From Methylobacterium terrae (GTDB lineage: Bacteria; Pseudomonadota; Alphaproteobacteria; Rhizobiales; Beijerinckiaceae), in assembly GCF_003173755.1 (NCBI RefSeq), contig NZ_CP029553.1, forward strand, positions 3,992,001-4,056,000: DNA of 64,000 nucleotides. The letters are read 5' to 3'. The stretch's first letter is position 1. Each line of letters starts with the position of its first letter. The notes below the pieces were generated by a model. The model had not been told where the DNA came from. It saw only the letters and a program-made list of their open reading frames with translations, and made no database searches. A program made the position numbers and the translations under genes. This document shows positions 56,410 through 64,000 of this stretch, one piece after another.

Positions 56410-56653
56410 GCCTCGGCGGCGCGAGCCGTCCGGCGATCCACGCCTCGGCCGCGTCGAGATCGGCGAACTTTCCGGGCTGCGGCGAGGCCAGGCTGCCGAA
56501 GCCGGCCTCGAGGAACCACAGGCCGGCATCCTCGCCATGCGCGTCGGAGAGGCAGACGAGGACCGCCACGAGCACGCCGTCCGCGAAGACGAGCAGCCCG
56601 CGCTCGTCCTCGCTGCCGGTCCTGACGCGCACGGGCTGGAGCGTGAGATCCAT
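56384..56653 (-). CDS. Small hypothetical protein
   Basis: An 89-residue protein from ATG 56653 (MDLTLQPVRVRTGSEDERGLLVFADGVLVAVLVCLSD), with a two-strand start, the helix DAAEAWIAGRL and a Pro-rich tail. It has a plausible alpha/beta pattern and high third-position GC, and similar short proteins occur in Methylobacterium, but I cannot name a family. It converges on the DUF6894 gene, overlapping it by 26 bases. Confidence 0.6.
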   Translation of the reverse strand: MDLTLQPVRVRTGSEDERGLLVFADGVLVAVLVCLSDAHGEDAGLWFLEAGFGSLASPQPGKFADLDAAEAWIAGRLAPPRLTPRHPPP

Positions 56654-56785
56654 GGCGGGGCAACGGGGCACCGCTAGCTTGGTTCTGCCGCCTCGGATCG
56701 TGTGCCCCCCGCCGGAACGCGACCAGCCGCCGCCGATTGCCCCCGCGAAGCCCGCCACGGGCGCTCCCTCGCGAAAGGATCGGAC

Positions 56786-57070
56786 ATGAAGGCCGGATTG
56801 ATCGCCGCCGCGCTCGTCGTCGGCAGCACGGGATTCGCGGCAGCGCAGGGCGGAAGCCCGGGCGGCGGCGGTGCCGTCGGGGGGACCACCGGCAGCCCGA
56901 GCGGCACCGGAGCGGCCGGCCAGCCCGGCCTCAGCCAGCAGGGCAACCAGGGTGCCGGCCACAGCAGCCTCAGCACCGGCACGACCGGCGCGGCCGCCGT
57001 TCCGCCGGGCGAGCGTGCGGGCGGCAGTTCCACGGGAGCGGGCGAGCCGGGACAAGCACGGCCGCGCTGA
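56786..57070 (+). CDS. Small Gly/Ser/Thr-rich secreted protein
   Basis: A 94-residue protein from ATG 56786 with an AAGGA site. A signal peptide (MKAGLIAAALVVGSTGFAAAQ) precedes a mature part rich in Gly, Ser and Thr (GGSPGGGGAVGGTTGSPSGTG, LSTGTTGAAAVPPGERAGG). It has no Cys and is probably disordered. Similar short exported proteins are common in Methylobacterium. No role can be assigned. Confidence 0.6.
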   Translation: MKAGLIAAALVVGSTGFAAAQGGSPGGGGAVGGTTGSPSGTGAAGQPGLSQQGNQGAGHSSLSTGTTGAAAVPPGERAGGSSTGAGEPGQARPR

Positions 57071-57275
57071 CGCAAGGATCGAGGCTCTCGATTTGGCGAA
57101 CTTCTCGATTTCGATTGATCCAGGTTGAGGACGGGCCCCGGGAACGGGCCCACTCTCCCCCTCGCCACGCCGGCCCTGTCCCGTCAGACCGACGGCACTC
57201 GGCTGGTGTCGCTCCCGCGGGCCGGGACATCTCTCCCCGGCGTTCAGCGCACCAGCCCGGCCCGCCTCCCCCGCC

Positions 57276-58172
57276 TCAGGCCGCCTCGTCCTCGGGCACC
57301 GCGTCCTCCGGCACCACGTCCACGGCGACCCGCAGGCTCTGCGCCCCCGACCCCGCGATGATCCCGGCGACCGGCGCGACGTCGGCGTAGTCGCGGCCGC
57401 GGGCGACGACGATGTGATCGTCCTGCACGCCGATGCCGTTGGTCGGGTCGAGGCCGATCCAAGCCCCCCCGCACCACACCGCCACCCAGGCGTGGCTGGC
57501 GTCCGCCCCCTCGAGCCGGGGCTGGCCCGGGGGCGGCAGGGTGCGCAGGTACCCGCTGACATAGGCGGCCGGCAGGCCGAGGCCCCGCAGGGCCGCGATC
57601 ATGATGTGCGAGAAGTCCTGGCACACCCCGCGCCGGCCCGCGAAGGCGAGGCCGAGCGGCGTGCCGACCTCGGTCGCCTCCGCGTCGAAGGCGAAGTCGG
57701 CCCGGATGCGGCGCATCAGGTCGAAGGCGCCGGCATAGGCGCCGCCGCCGGCCGGGAAGCTCGCCCGGGCGTAGTCGGTGACCTCGGGCAGGAGCGGTAC
57801 CCGCCGGCTCGGCGCGCAGAAATGCAGGGCCGCGTCGCCGGAAAGGCTCGTGCCGGACAGGACCCGCGCCCGCACCTCCTCCCAGGCGAGGCCCGTCCCG
57901 GGATCGGGAAGCGGCGGCCGCTCGACCCGGACGCGGGAGCGCGCGTCGATCCGGAACTCGCGGTGCGGCGTCTCGACGGTGAGCGAGACGGTGCGGTTGC
58001 CGAAGAAGTCGCCGCGCTCGGTCGCGGTGCGGGGTGCCGGCTCGACCACGACCTCGTGCGACAAGGGCGCCTGCCCGTCCCCCGCCGCCGGCGCGAGGCG
58101 AAGCGAGCAGCGGGCGAAGCCGACCGGGTTGCGGTAGGCGTAGGTCGTCAGGTGACGCAGGCGATAGAGCAT
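57276..58172 (-). CDS. Transglutaminase-like family protein (third gene of the operon)
   Basis: A 298-residue protein from ATG 58172 (MLYRLRHLTTYAYRNPVGFARC). An N-terminal beta domain of the Bact_transglu_N type is followed by a papain-like transglutaminase domain with the catalytic Cys in RRGVCQDFSHIMIAAL, His in DASHAWVAVWCGG and Asp in WIGLDPTNGIG. These proteins may act as peptidases or amide-forming enzymes. It lies 13 bases after the ATP-grasp/alpha-E gene and closes the operon. The transcript is probably shared with the two upstream genes. Confidence 0.9.
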   Translation of the reverse strand: MLYRLRHLTTYAYRNPVGFARCSLRLAPAAGDGQAPLSHEVVVEPAPRTATERGDFFGNRTVSLTVETPHREFRIDARSRVRVERPPLPDPGTGLAWEEVRARVLSGTSLSGDAALHFCAPSRRVPLLPEVTDYARASFPAGGGAYAGAFDLMRRIRADFAFDAEATEVGTPLGLAFAGRRGVCQDFSHIMIAALRGLGLPAAYVSGYLRTLPPPGQPRLEGADASHAWVAVWCGGAWIGLDPTNGIGVQDDHIVVARGRDYADVAPVAGIIAGSGAQSLRVAVDVVPEDAVPEDEAA

Positions 58173-58185
58173 GTCTTCGTGGGGC

Positions 58186-60749
58186 TCAGGCCAGCGTGAC
58201 GAGGGTTTCGGGACGGGCGGCGTCCGACCCGCCGGGGAAGTAGCGCGCACCGATCGCCTCGGCGATCTCCCACAGGCGCCGCTCCCAGGCCGCCACCGTG
58301 TCGAGCGGCAGGGTGGCGGCCTCCGCCCCGGCGATCTCGCCGGCCAGCCCCGCGACGAGGCGGGCGGGCGCCTCCGCCACCCCGTCCTGGCGCAGGGACG
58401 GCAGGCCGGCGAGGCGCTCGGCCAGCCGCTCGACCTGGAAGGCGAGGGAGCGCGGGTTGTAGGGATCGAGCAGCACCATGTCGCGCACCGGCGCCAGCGC
58501 CACGCCGAGGATGTAGCGGGCGCCGTAGGAGATGCGGGAATCGACGAGGTCGAGGAGCACGCCGAGGTCGTCGGTGCTCGCGCCGGCAGGACCGAATTCG
58601 AGGGCGAAGCGGCAGGCATTGACCGCCCGCTCGACCCGCCGCCCCATGTCGACGAAGGCAAAGCCCCCGGCCCGGTTCATGTTCTCCTGGGCGAGGCCGG
58701 CCAGGGACGCGGTGAGCGCGAGCGCGCGCTCGGCCCGGTCGAGGAGGGCGGCCTCCGACTCCGCCGCGTCCGCCGGCGCCTCCAGGGCGGCGAGGAGCGC
58801 GGAGAGCGCCCGCCAGGTCTCGGCCGACAGGCGCTCGCGCAGGGACGCGGCGTTGCGCCGGGCCGAGAGGGCGTGAGCGAGGCCCGACCCCCATTGCCCG
58901 CCATCCGAGAGGGCGCGGTGGGCGAGGTCCGCCGCCGGCCCGTCGGGGCTCGGCACGGCGCCCCAGGCGTGCAGCAGGGCGCGGATGCGGGCCGAGGTGG
59001 CGCGGTCCTCCTCGGCGGTCGAGACCGCCCCGGTCCCGTCGAGCAGGCAGGCGGTGAGGCGGATCACCGCCTCGGCCCGCTCCAGGTGGCGGCCGAGCCA
59101 GAACAGGTTGTCGGCGGCCCGGCTCGGCAGGAGGCCGGGCACCCGGCGCACCGCGACCCGGTCGCTCGGCGGCAGGAGGCTCGCCTGCGCGGCGGTGGAG
59201 CCGGAGGACAGGACCCAGACGTCGGCGGCGCGGACCCCGGCGCCCATCGCCACCGGGCGCACGTCGGGCGTCTCGGAGATGCGGCAGAAGCCGCCGGGCA
59301 TCACCCGCCAGCCCTCCGGGGTCGCGGCGGCGAAGACCCGGAGCACGAAGGGCCGGGGCACGAGCCGGGTGCCGTCCCAGACCGGGGCCGTGGAGAGCCG
59401 CACCGGCTCGTGGGCGACGAGGTCGCCGGGCCGGTCGCGCAGGATGGCGCGCAGGCGCCCGGTCTCGGCGGCGTCGCGCCCCTCGCCGAAGGCCCGGCTG
59501 GTGAAGGCGCCCTGCGCCGGCGCCGCGGCCGGGCGGAAGGCGAGCGCGTCGAACCGCTCCAGCACCGCCTCGCGCTGCCGGGGGTCGCCGCACCACCAGG
59601 TCGGCAGGCCGGGCAGGCGCAAGGGCTCGCCGAGCAGCCGCTCGCACAGGGCCGGCAGCGAGGCGGCGAGCCAGGCGCTCTCGACGAGGCCGGCGCCCGG
59701 CATGTTGCCCATCGCGACGGCGCCGGCGCGCAGGGCCTCGACGAGGCCCGGCGCCCCGAGGCGCGAGGCGGGATTGAGCTCGAGGGGATCGACGAAGTCG
59801 CCGTCGATGCGCCGCCACAGCACGTCGACCCGCTTGAGGCCGGCGACCGTCCGGATCGACACCTGACGATCGCGGACCAGGAGGTCGTCGCCCTCCACGA
59901 GGGCGAAGCCGAGATAGCGGGCGAGCACCGCCTGCTCGACGTAGGTGTCGCTGTAGGGGCCCGAGGTCATCAGGCCGATGCGCGGCTCCTCGCGGGCCGC
60001 CGCCGCCGCGAGGCCGTCGCGAAAGGCCTGGAAGAACGAGGCGACGCGCTCGACGTCGAGCGCGCCGTAGACCTCCGGCAGGGCCCGGGCCATGACGAGG
60101 CGGTTCTCGAGGGCGTGGCCGGCGCCCGAGGGCGCCTGGGTCCGGTCGGCGAGCACCCGCCAGGCGCCGTCCGGCCCACGGGCGAGGTCGGCGGCGTAGA
60201 AGTGCAGGTGGCGCCCGCCCGGGGGCGCGACGCCGACGAGCGGGCGCAGGAATTCCGGATCGCCCGCGGCGGCGGCGGCCGGCAGCAGGCCGGCGCGGGC
60301 GAGCGCGCCCTCGCCGTAGAGGTCGGTCAGCACCGCTTCGAGCAATTCGGCGCGCTGCGCCACCCCGGCGGCGATCGCCTGCCACTCCGCCCCCTCGATC
60401 AGGAGCGGCAGGGCGCCGATCGGCCAGTCGCGCTCGGTCGCCTCGCCGTAGGCCCGGTAGGCGATGCCGGTCTCGTGGATGTGCCGCCCGGCCGCCGCGA
60501 GGCGGGCGGCGATCTCGCGATCGGGCAGCACGGCGAGGCGGCGCAGGAACCGGTCCCAGGCCGGCCGCAAGGCGCCGTCGGCCGAGACCAGCTCGTCCGG
60601 CAGGCCGGGCAGCGGGGCGTAGCCCTCTCTCCAGCGCGCCAGCCGCTCCTCCGCCCCATCACCTTGCGGCCCACCACCTTGCGGCCCGTCGGGTTGCGCG
60701 GGCCCGGCGACCTCCACCCCCGCCGGGGCCTCGCCCATCGTGGCCTCGC

Positions 60750-60753
<4 letters not shown>
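58186..60753 (-). CDS. Circularly permuted ATP-grasp / alpha-E fusion protein (second gene of the operon)
   Basis: An 855-residue protein from ATG 60753 ([15 protein letters not shown]). After a short Gly/Pro-rich leader, residues about 100-510 are a circularly permuted ATP-grasp domain ([66 protein letters not shown] and [13 protein letters not shown]). Residues about 535-855 are an alpha-E helical domain ([46 protein letters not shown] and [14 protein letters not shown]). Comparative work on amidoligases (Iyer, Aravind and colleagues) predicts that this pairing makes peptide bonds. Its ATG overlaps the upstream stop by 4 bases. Confidence 0.92.

Positions 60754-64000
<3,247 letters not shown>

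Overview
The window is a 64 kb piece of a very GC-rich, densely coded alphaproteobacterial chromosome. Gene content and protein style fit the Hyphomicrobiales, most likely Methylobacterium or a close relative. This is inferred from the rplU-rpmA-GNAT-obgE-proB block, homospermidine synthase, an ELM1-family gene, DUF465 pairs, DUF6894 and a DUF2126/ATP-grasp operon; no rRNA or other taxonomic marker is present. No rRNA, tRNA, CRISPR array, complete insertion sequence or prophage was seen. Almost everything looks like core chromosome, with small patches of accessory material (toxin-antitoxin remnants, palindromic intergenic repeats, a Uma2-type nuclease).

Layout. 1-1.4 kb: the end of an NAD-dependent epimerase-like gene and a NeuD-type acetyltransferase. 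1.4-3.4 kb: a decayed HigA-like antitoxin, an OlsB/hemolysin-type acyltransferase and a small Gly/Met-rich protein. 3.4-8.4 kb: rplU-rpmA with a readable promoter and terminator, a GNAT enzyme, obgE, a frameshifted vapB next to an intact vapBC pair, and proB. 8.7-13.2 kb: a small conserved protein, homospermidine synthase, a Uma2 nuclease, an unknown protein with a possible Smr-like layout, and an amidase. 13.2-20.8 kb: gltX divergent from an ELM1-family gene, trxB, a LysR regulator, a methyltransferase broken by one stop codon, an aminotransferase and a periplasmic DsbA-like protein. 21-24.3 kb: accB-accC, a small secreted protein and aat. 24.6-29.3 kb: a TonB-dependent receptor followed by a NarL-type histidine kinase and response regulator. 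29.4-33.9 kb: a UbiH-type monooxygenase, acyl-CoA thioesterase II and glnK-amtB behind a sigma-54-like promoter. 34.6-40.4 kb: ftsK, an Old Yellow Enzyme and a GAF-EAL phosphodiesterase. 40.4-45.4 kb: prpE, a winged-helix-like regulator divergent from an acyl-CoA ligase, and a small repeat-bearing open frame. 45.4-49 kb: two divergent DUF465 genes, purE-purK and a TPR lipoprotein. 49-54 kb: a GNAT enzyme, glpX, hom, a ceramidase-family membrane protein with a minisatellite tail, and xth. 53.9-57.1 kb: a stand-alone receiver/Crp pair, a second Crp/Fnr regulator with DUF6894, and two small genes. 57.3-64 kb: a three-gene operon (transglutaminase-DUF2126 amidoligase, circularly permuted ATP-grasp plus alpha-E, transglutaminase) that runs off the right edge.

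Functional links. glnK-amtB form a nitrogen-sensing and ammonium-uptake unit. accB-accC supply two of the acetyl-CoA carboxylase subunits. purE-purK carry out the AIR carboxylation step. hom-glpX are co-oriented central-metabolism genes. PrpE, the FadD-like ligase and TesB handle acyl-CoA metabolism. The operon at the right end is the least understood system here and the best candidate for new biology: it combines two kinds of ATP-dependent carboxylate-amine ligase domain with two papain-like transglutaminase folds and no known substrate.
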